Below are positions 8,681 through 19,465 of a stretch of DNA of 64,000 bases, in pieces (position 1 is the first letter of the stretch; every line of letters starts with the position of its first letter). The notes below the pieces were generated by a model. The model ran no database searches and had not been told where the DNA came from. It was given only the letters and a program-made list of their open reading frames with translations. The DNA comes from Bordetella genomosp. 13. GTDB taxonomy: Bacteria > Pseudomonadota > Gammaproteobacteria > Burkholderiales > Burkholderiaceae_B. Location: NCBI RefSeq assembly GCF_007679965.1, contig NZ_VEHL01000001.1:682001-746000 (forward strand), written 5' to 3'. The position numbers and the translations under genes are program-made.

Positions 8681-8834
8681 GGCAGTGGTTTCCTTACGTG
8701 GGGTCAACGTGGCCGGTTGCCGGCCGCAGCGCGGCGGCACCTTCCCGCCCGCGGGTCCGCCGTGCGCGGTACTCGGCCCCACGCTTTCCTATGAACCGTG
8801 ATCCGGTTCTGATTTACCCAGAAGAGGAAGAGTT

Positions 8835-10112
8835 ATGTTGCGTATCCAGGATGTGAAACTGGCCATCGTCGGTCTCGGCTACGTCGGTTTGCCGCTGGCC
8901 GTCGAGTTCGGCAAGAAGCGCTCCGTGATCGGCTTCGACATCAACACCCGCCGCATCGACGCGCTGAAGGCCGGCCACGACCACACGCTGGAGGTCGACG
9001 ACCAGGAGCTGGCAGAGGCCAGGCATCTGTCGTACACCGCCCAGCGCGAAGACCTGAAGGCCGCCAACGTGTACATCGTCACGGTGCCCACGCCCATCGA
9101 CGAGTACAAGAGCCCCGACCTGACGCCCCTGATCAAGGCCAGCGAAACCATCGGCGCGGTGCTCAAGCGCGGCGACATCGTCATCTACGAATCCACCGTC
9201 TACCCCGGCGCCACCGAGGAAGACTGCGTGCCCGTGCTCGAACGCGTGTCGGGCCTGAAGTTCAACGAGGACTTCTACGCCGGCTACAGCCCCGAGCGCA
9301 TCAACCCGGGCGACAAGGCGCACCGCGTCAGCACCATCAAGAAGGTCACCTCGGGCTCGACGCCGGAAGTGGCGGACCTGGTCGACACGCTATACGGCGA
9401 GATCATCACCGCCGGCACGCACAAGGCGTCCAGCATCCGCGTGGCCGAGGCCGCCAAGGTCATCGAGAACACGCAGCGCGACGTCAACATCGCCCTGATC
9501 AACGAACTGGCCCTGATCTTCAACAAGATGGGCATCGACACCGAAGCCGTGCTGCAGGCTGCCGGCACCAAGTGGAACTTCCTGCCGTTCCGTCCGGGCC
9601 TGGTGGGCGGCCACTGCATCGGCGTGGACCCGTACTACCTGACGCACAAGGCGCAGTCCATCGGCTACCACCCGGAGATCATCCTGGCCGGCCGCCGCCT
9701 GAACGACTCGATGGGCGGCTACGTGGTGTCGCAGCTGGTCAAGTGCATGACCAAGAAGCGCATCCACGTGCAGGGCGCGCGCGTGCTGGTGATGGGCCTG
9801 ACCTTCAAGGAAAACTGCCCCGACCTGCGCAACACCCGCGTGGTCGACATCGTGAAGGAACTGGGCGACTATGACGTCGCGGTCGACGTGTACGATCCGT
9901 GGGTCGATGCCGACGAGGCGCAGCACGAGTACGGCTTCACGCCGATCGCGCAGCCCAAGGAAGGCACCTACGATGCCATCATCCTGGCCGTGTCGCACCA
10001 TCAGTTCGTCGAGATGGGCGCGCAGGCGATCCGCAAGCTGGGCAAGTCCGCGCACGTGCTGTACGACCTGAAGTACGTGCTGCCGACGCAGGACTCCGAC
10101 CTGCGCCTGTAA
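8835..10112 (+). CDS. wbpO: UDP-HexNAc 6-dehydrogenase (WbpO/TviB type)
   Basis: NAD-dependent four-electron oxidation of UDP-GlcNAc or UDP-GalNAc to the uronic acid. The 425 residues show an N-terminal Rossmann motif VGLGYVGLP (12-20), [13 protein letters not shown], the central helix with [17 protein letters not shown], and catalytic Cys261 in [13 protein letters not shown]. The ATG has the strong site GAGGAAGAG just upstream. The next gene, 18 nt on, is a WbpP/TviC-like C4-epimerase, so together they should make UDP-GalNAcA, as in Vi antigen and Pseudomonas O6 pathways. The 154 nt before this gene hold only a short AACCG/CGGTT hairpin. Confidence 0.88.
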   Translation: MLRIQDVKLAIVGLGYVGLPLAVEFGKKRSVIGFDINTRRIDALKAGHDHTLEVDDQELAEARHLSYTAQREDLKAANVYIVTVPTPIDEYKSPDLTPLIKASETIGAVLKRGDIVIYESTVYPGATEEDCVPVLERVSGLKFNEDFYAGYSPERINPGDKAHRVSTIKKVTSGSTPEVADLVDTLYGEIITAGTHKASSIRVAEAAKVIENTQRDVNIALINELALIFNKMGIDTEAVLQAAGTKWNFLPFRPGLVGGHCIGVDPYYLTHKAQSIGYHPEIILAGRRLNDSMGGYVVSQLVKCMTKKRIHVQGARVLVMGLTFKENCPDLRNTRVVDIVKELGDYDVAVDVYDPWVDADEAQHEYGFTPIAQPKEGTYDAIILAVSHHQFVEMGAQAIRKLGKSAHVLYDLKYVLPTQDSDLRL

Positions 10113-10130
10113 AGATAACAAGGAGAGCGA

Positions 10131-11156
<1,026 letters not shown>

Positions 11157-11186
11157 GATGAAGGCCCCCCCCTACGCGCTGTCGCG

Positions 11187-11238
11187 CGCCCCCCAGGGGG
11201 CGGCACTGGCGGACCGGCAAAGCCGGATCCGCGGTGCC
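11187..11238. repeat. REP-like double hairpin element
   Basis: Two adjacent dyads lie in the 120-nt gap between the epimerase and flippase genes. The first is CGCCCCC/GGGGGCG (11187-11202) with a 2-nt centre. The second is a long imperfect hairpin from GGCAC (11202) to GTGCC (11238), with GCGGACCGGC/GCCGGATCCGC arms around AAA and one bulge. The structure resembles interspersed intergenic palindromes of GC-rich betaproteobacteria. No T-run follows, so it is not an intrinsic terminator, but it could stabilise the upstream mRNA or mark an operon boundary. Confidence 0.5.
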
Positions 11239-11276
11239 CTGGCTCGGGTCGGGTTCTTTCATGCGCCTGCGGGGGC

Positions 11277-12728
11277 GTGCAGCACCGTGAACGGCTCGAT
11301 TTGAAAGCGATCATCCGCCGCTTCCAGAATGTCCACCCGGACCATCAGCGCATCTTCAGGGGTGCGTTCCGGGTGGCGGTCTTCCTGATCCTGGGCAAGG
11401 CCGCCGGCGCGCTGAAGGAAATGGCCGTGGCGTACCGCTACGGCATCAGCGACGCCGTCGACGCCTACCAGTTCACCCTCACCATGGCCAACTGGCTGCC
11501 GGTCACCCTGGTGGGCTCGCTGTCGGTCGTGCTGATCCCCGTGCTGGTGAAGCTGCGGCGCACGCCGCCACACGAGCGCGACCGCTTCGTCCAGGAGTTG
11601 CAGGGCATCACGCTGCTGGTCGGCATCGCGCTGGCGGTGCTGACGGCCGTGGCCTGGCCCTGGGTGCTGCGGTGGCTGGGCCCTGGCCTGTCGCCCACGG
11701 TCGAGGGCATGACGCACGAACTGCTGTACGCCTTCGTGCCGGTATCGGCGCTGCTGCTGATCGCCGGCATCAGCGCGGCGCGCCTGCGCGCGCACGAGCG
11801 CCACGTGAACACGCTGCTGGACAGCGTGCCGGCCGTGGCCACGCTGGCGTGGGTGATGCTGGCGGCAACCACTTCCGACAATGTGGGGCCGCTGCTGTGG
11901 GGCACGCTGGTCGGCTACGTCATCCAGGTGGCCTGGCTGGCCTGGCTGGCCGCGCGCGCGGACGGCGGGCTGTGGGGCGTGCCGCGCATGTCGCTGTCGT
12001 CGCCGCATTGGCATGGCCTCTTGACCGCGCTGGGCGTGATGACCATAGGCCAGGTGGCCATGAGCTTCGTCGGTCCCATCGACCAGTATGCCGCCGCCAA
12101 CCTGGGCAGCAACGCCAACGCCACGCTGGGCTATGCCACGCGGCTGCTGTCGCTGGTGCTGGGCGTGGGAGCGGCCTCGGTGGGCCGCGCGGCGCTGCCG
12201 GTGCTGGCCGACGTGCAGAGCCGCGGCGACACCGTGCGCGCGCGCGCCATGGCGCTGAAGTGGTCGGTGCTGATGGTGGGCGCCGGCGTGGGCGCCGTGG
12301 TCGTAGGCTGGCTGCTGGCGCCCTGGGGCGTGGCGCTGCTGTTCGAACGCGGCGCCTTTACCGCTCAGAACACCGCCGCGGTGGCCAGCGTGCTGCGCTG
12401 GGGCCTGCTGCAGCTGCCGTTCTATTTCGGCGTCCTGATCCTGGTGCAGCTGCTGGCCAGCCAGGGCCGCTATCGCATCATGGCGGCCATCGCCGTGGCC
12501 AATTTCGCGCTGAAGGCCGGCATGACGCTGTACCTGGCGCCGCGCATGGGGCCCGAGGGCATCATGCTGGCCACCAGTCTGATGTACCTGCTGTCCTATG
12601 CCTGCTACACCTTCGTGGCGCTGCGCCAGCCGCCGGCCACGCCGCCCGCGGGCAAGGGCGGCAAGGTGGACGAGGACGAGCTGGTGTCCGACACCGCCGC
12701 GCCCGTGCAATCGAAGGGAACGGCATGA
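11277..12728 (+). CDS. MurJ/MviN-like lipid-linked oligosaccharide flippase
   Basis: A 483-residue polytopic membrane protein with about 12-14 hydrophobic segments, of the MOP exporter superfamily, closer in motif style to MurJ/MviN (GISDAVDAYQFTLTMANWLPV) than to typical Wzx. In this locus it probably flips the undecaprenyl-linked repeat unit to the periplasm. The GTG at 11277 is the most upstream plausible start; a good ribosome site is not obvious. The C-terminal tail (about 30 residues, PPATPPAGKGGK onward) is hydrophilic. Its stop overlaps the next glycosyltransferase (ATGA at 12725-12728). Confidence 0.82.
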   Translation: MQHRERLDLKAIIRRFQNVHPDHQRIFRGAFRVAVFLILGKAAGALKEMAVAYRYGISDAVDAYQFTLTMANWLPVTLVGSLSVVLIPVLVKLRRTPPHERDRFVQELQGITLLVGIALAVLTAVAWPWVLRWLGPGLSPTVEGMTHELLYAFVPVSALLLIAGISAARLRAHERHVNTLLDSVPAVATLAWVMLAATTSDNVGPLLWGTLVGYVIQVAWLAWLAARADGGLWGVPRMSLSSPHWHGLLTALGVMTIGQVAMSFVGPIDQYAAANLGSNANATLGYATRLLSLVLGVGAASVGRAALPVLADVQSRGDTVRARAMALKWSVLMVGAGVGAVVVGWLLAPWGVALLFERGAFTAQNTAAVASVLRWGLLQLPFYFGVLILVQLLASQGRYRIMAAIAVANFALKAGMTLYLAPRMGPEGIMLATSLMYLLSYACYTFVALRQPPATPPAGKGGKVDEDELVSDTAAPVQSKGTA

Positions 12729-13888
12729 CCATGAAACCGACAGCCGCGACCGCCGGCCGCCCCTTGCGCGTGCTGGTCTTCATCCATTCGCTGCAGGGCG
12801 GCGGCGCCGAGCGCGTGGCAGCCGATCTCAGCGCGGGCTGGGCACAGGCGGGCCTCGACGTGATGCTGGTCACGCAGACCGGCAGCGAGGGCGACGTGTA
12901 TGCGCTGGATGCGCGCGTGCAGCGGCGCGTGCTGGGCACGGCCGGTCTGCGCGGCCTGTGGGCCAACGTGCGGCGCGTGCGCGCCCTGCGCGCCGTGCTG
13001 CGCGAGTTCGCGCCCGACATCGTGCTGGGCATGATGACCACGGCGTCCGTGCTGGCCGTGCTGGCCGCGCGCGGCCTGCCGTGCCGCGTCATCGCCACCG
13101 AGCATGCGCATCCGCCGTCGCAGGCCATGTCCGGCCTGTGGCAGCGCCTGCGCCGCTACACCTATCCGCGCGCGGCGCGGGTGGTCGCGCTGACCGACGG
13201 CACGGCCCAATGGATCGAGCGGCACGTGCCAGGCTCGCGCTTGGCCGTCATTCCCAACGCCGTGCGCTGGCCGCTGCCGCAGGGCGAGCCGCGCCTCGAT
13301 GCGGCGCGGCCCGACGGGCGGCGACGCCTGCTGGCCGTGGGCCGCCTGCATGCCGACAAGGGCTTCGACCTGCTGGTGCAGGCCTATGCCCAGGTGGCGC
13401 CGCGCCATCCCGCGTGGGACCTGGTCCTGCTGGGCGAGGGCGAGCAGCGGCAGGCGCTGCAACGGCAGATCGACGCCGCCGGGCTGGGTACGCGCGTGGC
13501 CATGCCGGGCCGCGCGGGCAACGTGGGCGATTGGTACGCGCAGTCCGATCTCTACGTGCTCAGTTCGCGTTTCGAAGGGTTGTCGAATACGCTGATCGAG
13601 GCGCTGGCCAGCGGCCTGGCCGCGGTCAGCTTCGACTGCGACACGGGCCCGCGCGAGATCGTGCGCGAGGGCATCGACGGCGTGCTCGTGCGGCCCAACG
13701 GCAATACCGCGGCGCTGGCGCAGGCGCTCGATGCCCTGATGGGCAACGAGGCGCGGCGGCAGGCGCTGGCCGTGCAGGCCGTGGACGCCCGCGAGCGTTT
13801 TTCGGCCGAGCGCGTGCTGGCCATGTGGCGGCGGGTTTTCGACGATGCGCTGGCGACCGGGAAGCCGCCGCGCGCCTCATCACAATGA
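12725..13888 (+). CDS. GT4-family glycosyltransferase 1
   Basis: Cytoplasmic GT-B retaining glycosyltransferase of 387 residues, expected to extend the lipid-linked repeat. The N-terminal GGGAERVAADLS motif marks the acceptor domain. LLAVGRLHADKGFDLL starts the donor domain, and EGLSNTLIEALASG is the nucleotide-sugar E-x7-E motif. The ATG lies inside the stop of the flippase gene (ATGA), so translation is coupled. It is similar in layout to the enzyme at 15851 (GGAERVAA, TGPRE versus SGPRE), suggesting a duplicated pair. Linkage and sugar are not predictable. Confidence 0.88.
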   Translation: MTMKPTAATAGRPLRVLVFIHSLQGGGAERVAADLSAGWAQAGLDVMLVTQTGSEGDVYALDARVQRRVLGTAGLRGLWANVRRVRALRAVLREFAPDIVLGMMTTASVLAVLAARGLPCRVIATEHAHPPSQAMSGLWQRLRRYTYPRAARVVALTDGTAQWIERHVPGSRLAVIPNAVRWPLPQGEPRLDAARPDGRRRLLAVGRLHADKGFDLLVQAYAQVAPRHPAWDLVLLGEGEQRQALQRQIDAAGLGTRVAMPGRAGNVGDWYAQSDLYVLSSRFEGLSNTLIEALASGLAAVSFDCDTGPREIVREGIDGVLVRPNGNTAALAQALDALMGNEARRQALAVQAVDARERFSAERVLAMWRRVFDDALATGKPPRASSQ

Positions 13889-13907
13889 AAAAAGCGAGTT
13901 CAAGACC

Positions 13908-15854
13908 ATGTGCGGAATAGCGGGAATCTGGGGCCCCCTGGCCGACAAGCGCGATGTGCTGGCGGAAAGCTGCCGCCGCATCCGCCACCGCGGCCCGGAC
14001 AGCAATGGCTATTGGGAAGACGCCTCGGCCGGCCTGGCGCTGGCGCACGTGCGCCTGGCCATCCTGGACCTGACCGAGGCCGGGCACCAGCCCATGGTGT
14101 CGGCGTGCGGCCGATACGTGCTGATCCTCAACGGCGAGATCTATAACCACCTCGACATGCGCCTGAGCCTGGAGCAGGCCGGGCGCGCGCCCGACTGGCG
14201 CGGCCACTCCGACACCGAGACCGTGCTGGCCTGTTTCGCCGCGCTGGGCGTCGAAGCCACCCTGCGGGACGCCGTGGGCATGTACGCCATCGCCCTGTGG
14301 GACCGCCAGTCGCGCAAGCTGACGCTGGCGCGCGACCGCATGGGCGAGAAGCCGCTGTACTACGGCTATTCGGGCGGCAACCTCGTGTTCGCGTCCGAGC
14401 TCAAGGCGCTCACGCCCATCCCCGGGTTCGGCGCCGAGCTGAACCGCAATGCGCTGGCCTCGTTCATGCGGCACAACTACATCCCGGCGCCGCAGTCCAT
14501 CTACCAGGGCATCGCCAAGCTGCCGCCGGGCACGTGGCTGGAAGTCGATGAGGGCATGGCCGGCCGCCGCGAACTGCCCGAGCCGCGCGTCTACTGGTCG
14601 GCCCGCGAGGCGGCCGACCGGGGCCTGGCCGATCCGTTGTCGTTCGACACCGACGCGCAGGCCGTCGACGCGCTGGAACAGGTGCTGGGCCAGGCCGTGC
14701 GCGGGCAGATGCTGTCCGACGTCAGCCTGGGCGCCTTCCTGTCGGGCGGCATCGACTCGTCCACCATCGTGGCGCTGATGCAGGCCAGCAGCTCCCAGCC
14801 GGTGCGCACGTTCTCCATCGGGTTCCACGACAAGGCCTACGACGAGGCCGAGCACGCCAAGGCCGTGGCCGCGTACCTGGGCACCGAGCACACCGAACTG
14901 TACGTCACGCCCGACGACGCGCTGGCCGTGGTGCCGCGCCTGCCGGACATGTACGACGAACCCTTCGCCGACTCGTCGCAGCTGCCCACCTTCCTGGTCA
15001 CGCAGATGGCGCGCAAGCACGTCACGGTGGCGCTGTCCGGCGATGGCGGCGACGAGCTGTTCGGCGGCTACTCGCGTTATTTCCGTGTGCGCGACCTGTA
15101 CGCGAAATTCCAGCGCCTGCCCGGCCCGCTGCGCCATGCCGCCGGCGGCATGCTGCGCGCGTCCACGAAACTGCCCGGGCGCGGCGCGTGGCGCGGCAAG
15201 GTCGGCAAGCTGGGCGAACTGCTCAGCGTCGACTACCAGGCCGAGTTCTACCGCCAGTTCGTGTCGTACTGGCCCGATCCGGCCCAGGTGGTCAAGGGCG
15301 GCCACGAGATTCCCTCGCTGTTCCAGCAGCCCATGGAAGGCTCGGTGTTCGAGGCCATGATGAAGCTGGACACGCAGACCTATCTGCCCGACGACATCCT
15401 GGTCAAGGTGGATCGCGCGGCCATGGCCGTCAGCCTGGAAACGCGCGTGCCGTTGCTGGACCACCGCGTCTACGAATTCGCGTGGCGCCTGCCATTCCAG
15501 TACAAGGTGCGCGGCGCCACCGGCAAATGGGCGCTGCGCCAACTGTTGTACCGCCACGTGCCGCAGGCGCTGGTCGACCGGCCCAAGCGCGGTTTCGCCG
15601 TGCCGCTGGCGTCGTGGCTGCGCGGTCCGCTGCGCGACTGGGCCGAGGCCCTGCTCGACCCCGTGCGCCTGGGGCAGGACGGCTGGTTCGAGCCCGAACC
15701 CATCCTGCGCAAATGGCGCGAACACAAGTCCGGCCACCGCAACTGGAGCAGCCACCTGTGGGGCGTGCTGATGATGCAGGCCTGGCTGGACAGCCACCGG
15801 CGCGAAGGCGCCTCCACCGCCACCGACAAGCTCAAGGAGACCCTGGCCCGATGA
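13908..15854 (+). CDS. asnB: asparagine synthetase B-like glutamine amidotransferase of the polysaccharide locus
   Basis: Glutamine-dependent amide-forming enzyme of 648 residues. The ATG at 13908 is fixed by the required MCGIAGI start, which exposes Cys2, the glutaminase nucleophile. NGEIYN and GHSDTE complete the glutaminase site. The synthetase half carries the PP-loop FLSGGIDSS (about 281-289), LSGDGGDELFGGYSRYF and DDILVKVDRAAMAVSLETR. Within a HexNAcA polysaccharide cluster the likely job is converting a uronic-acid carboxylate to a uronamide, rather than housekeeping asparagine synthesis (inference from context). Its stop overlaps the next gene (ATGA). Confidence 0.85.
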   Translation: MCGIAGIWGPLADKRDVLAESCRRIRHRGPDSNGYWEDASAGLALAHVRLAILDLTEAGHQPMVSACGRYVLILNGEIYNHLDMRLSLEQAGRAPDWRGHSDTETVLACFAALGVEATLRDAVGMYAIALWDRQSRKLTLARDRMGEKPLYYGYSGGNLVFASELKALTPIPGFGAELNRNALASFMRHNYIPAPQSIYQGIAKLPPGTWLEVDEGMAGRRELPEPRVYWSAREAADRGLADPLSFDTDAQAVDALEQVLGQAVRGQMLSDVSLGAFLSGGIDSSTIVALMQASSSQPVRTFSIGFHDKAYDEAEHAKAVAAYLGTEHTELYVTPDDALAVVPRLPDMYDEPFADSSQLPTFLVTQMARKHVTVALSGDGGDELFGGYSRYFRVRDLYAKFQRLPGPLRHAAGGMLRASTKLPGRGAWRGKVGKLGELLSVDYQAEFYRQFVSYWPDPAQVVKGGHEIPSLFQQPMEGSVFEAMMKLDTQTYLPDDILVKVDRAAMAVSLETRVPLLDHRVYEFAWRLPFQYKVRGATGKWALRQLLYRHVPQALVDRPKRGFAVPLASWLRGPLRDWAEALLDPVRLGQDGWFEPEPILRKWREHKSGHRNWSSHLWGVLMMQAWLDSHRREGASTATDKLKETLAR

Positions 15855-17005
15855 GGATCATGCTGCTGGTCAGTTCAATGCATGCCGGCGGCGCCGAGCG
15901 GGTGGCGGCCACCCTGGTCAACGCATGGGCGGCGCGCGGGGACACGGCCATCCTGGTGCCCACGTATTCCTCCAAGGGCACCTGCTTCTATCCCTTGTCC
16001 GACGACGTGCAGCTGCACTGGCTGGCCGACCGCGCGGGCACGCGCGACGGCGGCCCGCTGGCCGCGGTGCGGCGCCTGGCGGCCCTGCGAGGCATGATCC
16101 GCGAGTTCGCGCCGGACGTGGTCGTGTCCTTCCTCACCAACGTCAACATCGCGGCCATCCTGGCCACGCGCGGCCAGGACGTGCCGGTCATCGTGTGCGA
16201 GCGCACCAATCCCGTCGTGGCCGCCGCGGCGGGCCCCGGTTTGTCGGCGCTGCGCCGCATGCTGTATCCGCGCGCCGACATGGTCACGGTGCAGGCGCAG
16301 TCCACCGTCGAGCCTTTCGCGCGGCTGGTGCCGGGCATCCGCCGCCTGAGCGTCATCCCCAATCCGCTGCCTTCCGATCTCGCGGCCGCGCCGCTGGTGC
16401 CGGTGGACCAGGCCGCCGGCCGCAAGCGCCTGGCCGGCATGGGGCGCATGGTGCCCGAGAAGCAGTTCGACCAGCTGATCGCCGCGTTCGCCGAGCTGGC
16501 GCCCACGCATCCCGACTGGGACCTGTGGCTGTGGGGCGATGGCCCGCAGCGCGAGGCCCTGCAGGCGCAGGTGCGGGCGGCCGGGCTGCAGGATCGGGTC
16601 TTCATGCCGGGACGCACCGAGACGCCTTGGGAAGAACTGGGCCTGGCGCACGCGTTCGTGATGAGCTCTTCGGTGGAAGGCTTTCCCAACGTGCTGCTGG
16701 AAGCCATGGCGCTGGGCATGCCCTGCGTCACCTACGACTGCCCCAGCGGTCCGCGCGAGATCAGCCGCGATGGCCAGGACGCACTGCTGGTGCCCCTGGG
16801 CGACCGGGCCGGCCTGCGCGATGCGGTCCGTTCGCTGATGAACGATCCCGCCCTGCGCGTCGAGCTGGGCACGCGCGCCGCGCAGTCGGTGCGCGGCCGC
16901 TACGCCTTGCCGGCCGTGCTGGCGCAATGGGACCGCCTGTTCGCCGACGTGCGAAAACCTTCCGTGAACGAGGGAGGCGCGCGGCGGCAGGAGGGCAGAC
17001 TATGA
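15851..17005 (+). CDS. GT4-family glycosyltransferase 2
   Basis: A 384-residue GT-B enzyme starting MRIMLLVSSMHAGGAERVAA. The donor domain begins around RKRLAGMGRMVPEKQFDQL, and the E-x7-E motif is EGFPNVLLEAMALG, followed by YDCPSGPREI. The start ATG overlaps the amidotransferase stop, and its own stop overlaps the next ATG (ATGA at 17002-17005), a tight coupling chain. It is paralogous in appearance to the transferase at 12725. It presumably adds one residue of the repeat; donor and linkage are unknown. Confidence 0.88.
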   Translation: MRIMLLVSSMHAGGAERVAATLVNAWAARGDTAILVPTYSSKGTCFYPLSDDVQLHWLADRAGTRDGGPLAAVRRLAALRGMIREFAPDVVVSFLTNVNIAAILATRGQDVPVIVCERTNPVVAAAAGPGLSALRRMLYPRADMVTVQAQSTVEPFARLVPGIRRLSVIPNPLPSDLAAAPLVPVDQAAGRKRLAGMGRMVPEKQFDQLIAAFAELAPTHPDWDLWLWGDGPQREALQAQVRAAGLQDRVFMPGRTETPWEELGLAHAFVMSSSVEGFPNVLLEAMALGMPCVTYDCPSGPREISRDGQDALLVPLGDRAGLRDAVRSLMNDPALRVELGTRAAQSVRGRYALPAVLAQWDRLFADVRKPSVNEGGARRQEGRL

Positions 17006-18165
17006 CCATTGCCGGCCGCCCCACCATCCTGCACGTCATCACCGGCCTGGGGCAGGGCGGCGCCGAGGCCGTGCTGTTCCGTCTCGCGGTGCATCCCGTG
17101 CAGCCGGTGCGGCACATCGTGGTGTCGCTGACCGACGAGGGCATCTACGGCGCGCGCCTGCGCACGGCGGGCATCGAGGTGCATACCCTGGACATGCCGC
17201 GCAGCCGCGTCACCTTGGCCGGCCTGCGCGCCCTGCATGCGCTGATGAAGCGGATCCAGCCGCAGGTCGTGCAGACCTGGATGTATCACGCCGACCTGAT
17301 CGGTGGCGTGGTGGCGCGCGTGGCCGGCATCCGTGCGGTGGCCTGGGGCGTGCGTAACTCCGGCGCGCATCTCGAACGCAGCAGCGGCTCGGCCCGGCTG
17401 GTGCTGAAGCTGTGCGCGCTGCTGTCTGGCCGCGTGCCCAGGGCCATCGTATGCGCCGCGCAGGATGCCGCCGAGCGCCACCGCGAGCTGGGTTACCGCG
17501 CCGACCGCATGGTGGTGATCTCCAATGGCTACGACCTGGCGCGCTTCACGCCGGATGCCGAGGCGCGCGAGCGCATGCGCGCGCTGTGGCGGGTGGCGCC
17601 CGAGGTGCCGCTGGCCGGCTGCGTGGCGCGTTGGGATCCGTTGAAGGACCATCGCAACCTGCTGCAGGCCATCGGCCGCCTGGTGCGCGAAGGCCGCGAC
17701 CACGGCCTGCAATGCGTGCTGATCGGGCGCGGCATGGCCACCAGCAATGCCGAACTGGCCGACTTGATCGACGCCGAAGGCCTGCGCGGCCGCGTGCTGC
17801 TGGCCGGCCCCAGCGACGACGTGCCCGCCGTGATGAACGCGCTGGACATGCACGTGCTGTCCAGCTGCGCCGAAGGCTTTCCCAACGTGGTGGCCGAGGC
17901 CATGGCCTGCGGCACGCCCTGCGTGGTGACCGACGTGGGCGATGCCGCCTTTATCCTGGGCGATGGGGGGCCTGTCGCCCCGCCCGAGCAGCCGGCGGCG
18001 CTGGCCGACGCCATCGAGGCGGTGCTGGACCAGCTTGCCGTGCGCGGCCGGGACGCCGTCGGGCTGGCCGGACGCCAGCGCGTGCTCGAGATGTTCGACC
18101 TGCAGCGCATGGTCGATGCCTACGTCGAGGTGTGGCGCCGCATTTCAGAAGGAGAAGGACGATGA
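17002..18165 (+). CDS. GT4-family glycosyltransferase 3
   Basis: A 387-residue GT-B glycosyltransferase. The N-terminus ILHVITGLGQGGAEAVLFRLA carries the GGAE acceptor-side motif. AGCVARWDPLKDHRNLLQAI opens the donor domain, and EGFPNVVAEAMACGTPCVVTDVGD is the sugar-nucleotide site. Start and stop both lie in ATGA overlaps with its neighbours, placing it firmly in the operon. VGDAAFILGDGG is typical of enzymes acting in O-antigen or capsule assembly. Specificity is unknown. Confidence 0.88.
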   Translation: MTIAGRPTILHVITGLGQGGAEAVLFRLAVHPVQPVRHIVVSLTDEGIYGARLRTAGIEVHTLDMPRSRVTLAGLRALHALMKRIQPQVVQTWMYHADLIGGVVARVAGIRAVAWGVRNSGAHLERSSGSARLVLKLCALLSGRVPRAIVCAAQDAAERHRELGYRADRMVVISNGYDLARFTPDAEARERMRALWRVAPEVPLAGCVARWDPLKDHRNLLQAIGRLVREGRDHGLQCVLIGRGMATSNAELADLIDAEGLRGRVLLAGPSDDVPAVMNALDMHVLSSCAEGFPNVVAEAMACGTPCVVTDVGDAAFILGDGGPVAPPEQPAALADAIEAVLDQLAVRGRDAVGLAGRQRVLEMFDLQRMVDAYVEVWRRISEGEGR

Positions 18166-19376
18166 ACCCGCCCAGCCCGCATCCGGATGCCTCGCGGCGG
18201 CGCCTGCTGTTCGTGGTCAACAATCCGGCCTTCTTCATGTCGCACCGCCTGTGGCCCGCGCTGGCGGCGCAGGCCGCCGGCTGGGACGTGCACGTGGCCA
18301 CCATGGACGGTCCCGCCGTGGCCGACATCGTGGCGCGCGGCATGACGCACCACGTCATCCCGTTGACGCGCAGCGGCAAGCAGCCCCTGCAGGAGCTGGG
18401 CTCCATGCTGGCGATGTTCCGACTGTTCCGGCGCGTGCGGCCCGACGTGGTGCACCTGGTCACCATCAAGCCCGTGCTGTATGGCGGCATCGCGGCCCGG
18501 CTGGCCGGCGTGCCCGGCATGGTGGCCGCCATCTCGGGGCTGGGCTTCATCTTCCTGTCCGCCGGACCGAAGGCGCGCCTGGTGCGCAGCGTGGTCGGCG
18601 TGATGTACCGCCTGGCGCTGGGCCATCGCAACAGCCGGGTGATCTTCCAGAACGCCGCCGACCGCGACACGCTGCGCCGCCTGGGCGCGGTGCGCGAGGG
18701 CCAGGTGGTGATGATCCGCGGATCCGGCGTCGACCTGCGCGAATGGCCGGCCGAGCCCGAGCCGCCCAAGCCCGTGGTTGCGCTGATGGTGGCGCGGCTG
18801 CTGCGCGACAAGGGCGTGGGCGAGTTCGTCGAGGCCGCGCGCCGGCTGCGCGCGCAGGGCCTGGAGGTGCGCATGCAGCTGGCGGGCGGCATCGATCCGG
18901 GCAACCCGGCATCGGCCACCGAGGCCGACGTGGCGCGCTGGCGCGAGGACGGCGCCGTCGAAGTGCTGGGCGAGCGCGCCGACGTGGCCGGCCTGCTGGC
19001 GGCCAGCCACATCGCGGTGCTGCCGTCGTATCGCGAAGGCCTGCCCAAGTCCTTGCTCGAAGCCGCGGCCTGCGGACGCGCGGTGGTGACCACCGACGTG
19101 CCGGGATGCCGGGACGCGATCACGCCCGACCGCACGGGCCTGCTGGTGCCGGCCAAGGATGCCGGCGCGCTGGCCGATGCCATCGCCAGGCTGGCGGCCG
19201 ACGACGCGCTGCGGCTGGCCATGGGCCGCGCCGCGCGCGAACTGGCCGAGCAGGAGTTCGACGTCCAGGACGTGAACCGGCGCCATCTCGAGGTGTACGA
19301 TGCGCTGGTGAAAGGCGCCAGCGGCGCGCGCCAGCGGCAGCGGGCGGGACCTGGCGGCGCTGGCAACGGGGGCTGA
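18162..19376 (+). CDS. GT4-family glycosyltransferase 4 (PglA/WbnK-like)
   Basis: A 404-residue GT-B enzyme of a different subgroup: no GGAE motif, but VVNNPAFFMSHRLWPALAAQA at the start, GLGFIFLSAGP, VIFQNAADRDTL and SGVDLREW. Together these resemble transferases that add the second sugar to an undecaprenyl-diphospho-HexNAc primer. EGLPKSLLEAAACG is the donor-binding E-x7-E motif. The start overlaps the previous stop (ATGA). It is the last glycosyltransferase, and the tail after about residue 385 is low-complexity G/A/R. It may act directly after the initiating transferase (inference). Confidence 0.86.
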   Translation: MNPPSPHPDASRRRLLFVVNNPAFFMSHRLWPALAAQAAGWDVHVATMDGPAVADIVARGMTHHVIPLTRSGKQPLQELGSMLAMFRLFRRVRPDVVHLVTIKPVLYGGIAARLAGVPGMVAAISGLGFIFLSAGPKARLVRSVVGVMYRLALGHRNSRVIFQNAADRDTLRRLGAVREGQVVMIRGSGVDLREWPAEPEPPKPVVALMVARLLRDKGVGEFVEAARRLRAQGLEVRMQLAGGIDPGNPASATEADVARWREDGAVEVLGERADVAGLLAASHIAVLPSYREGLPKSLLEAAACGRAVVTTDVPGCRDAITPDRTGLLVPAKDAGALADAIARLAADDALRLAMGRAARELAEQEFDVQDVNRRHLEVYDALVKGASGARQRQRAGPGGAGNGG

Positions 19377-19465
19377 CGCTTGCCTGCCAATGGCAGATGC
19401 CAGCCCTGGCTCCGGCCAGGCCGTCCAATGCGGTTCAATGCATTCATTCCATGGGCTCGACCAGC

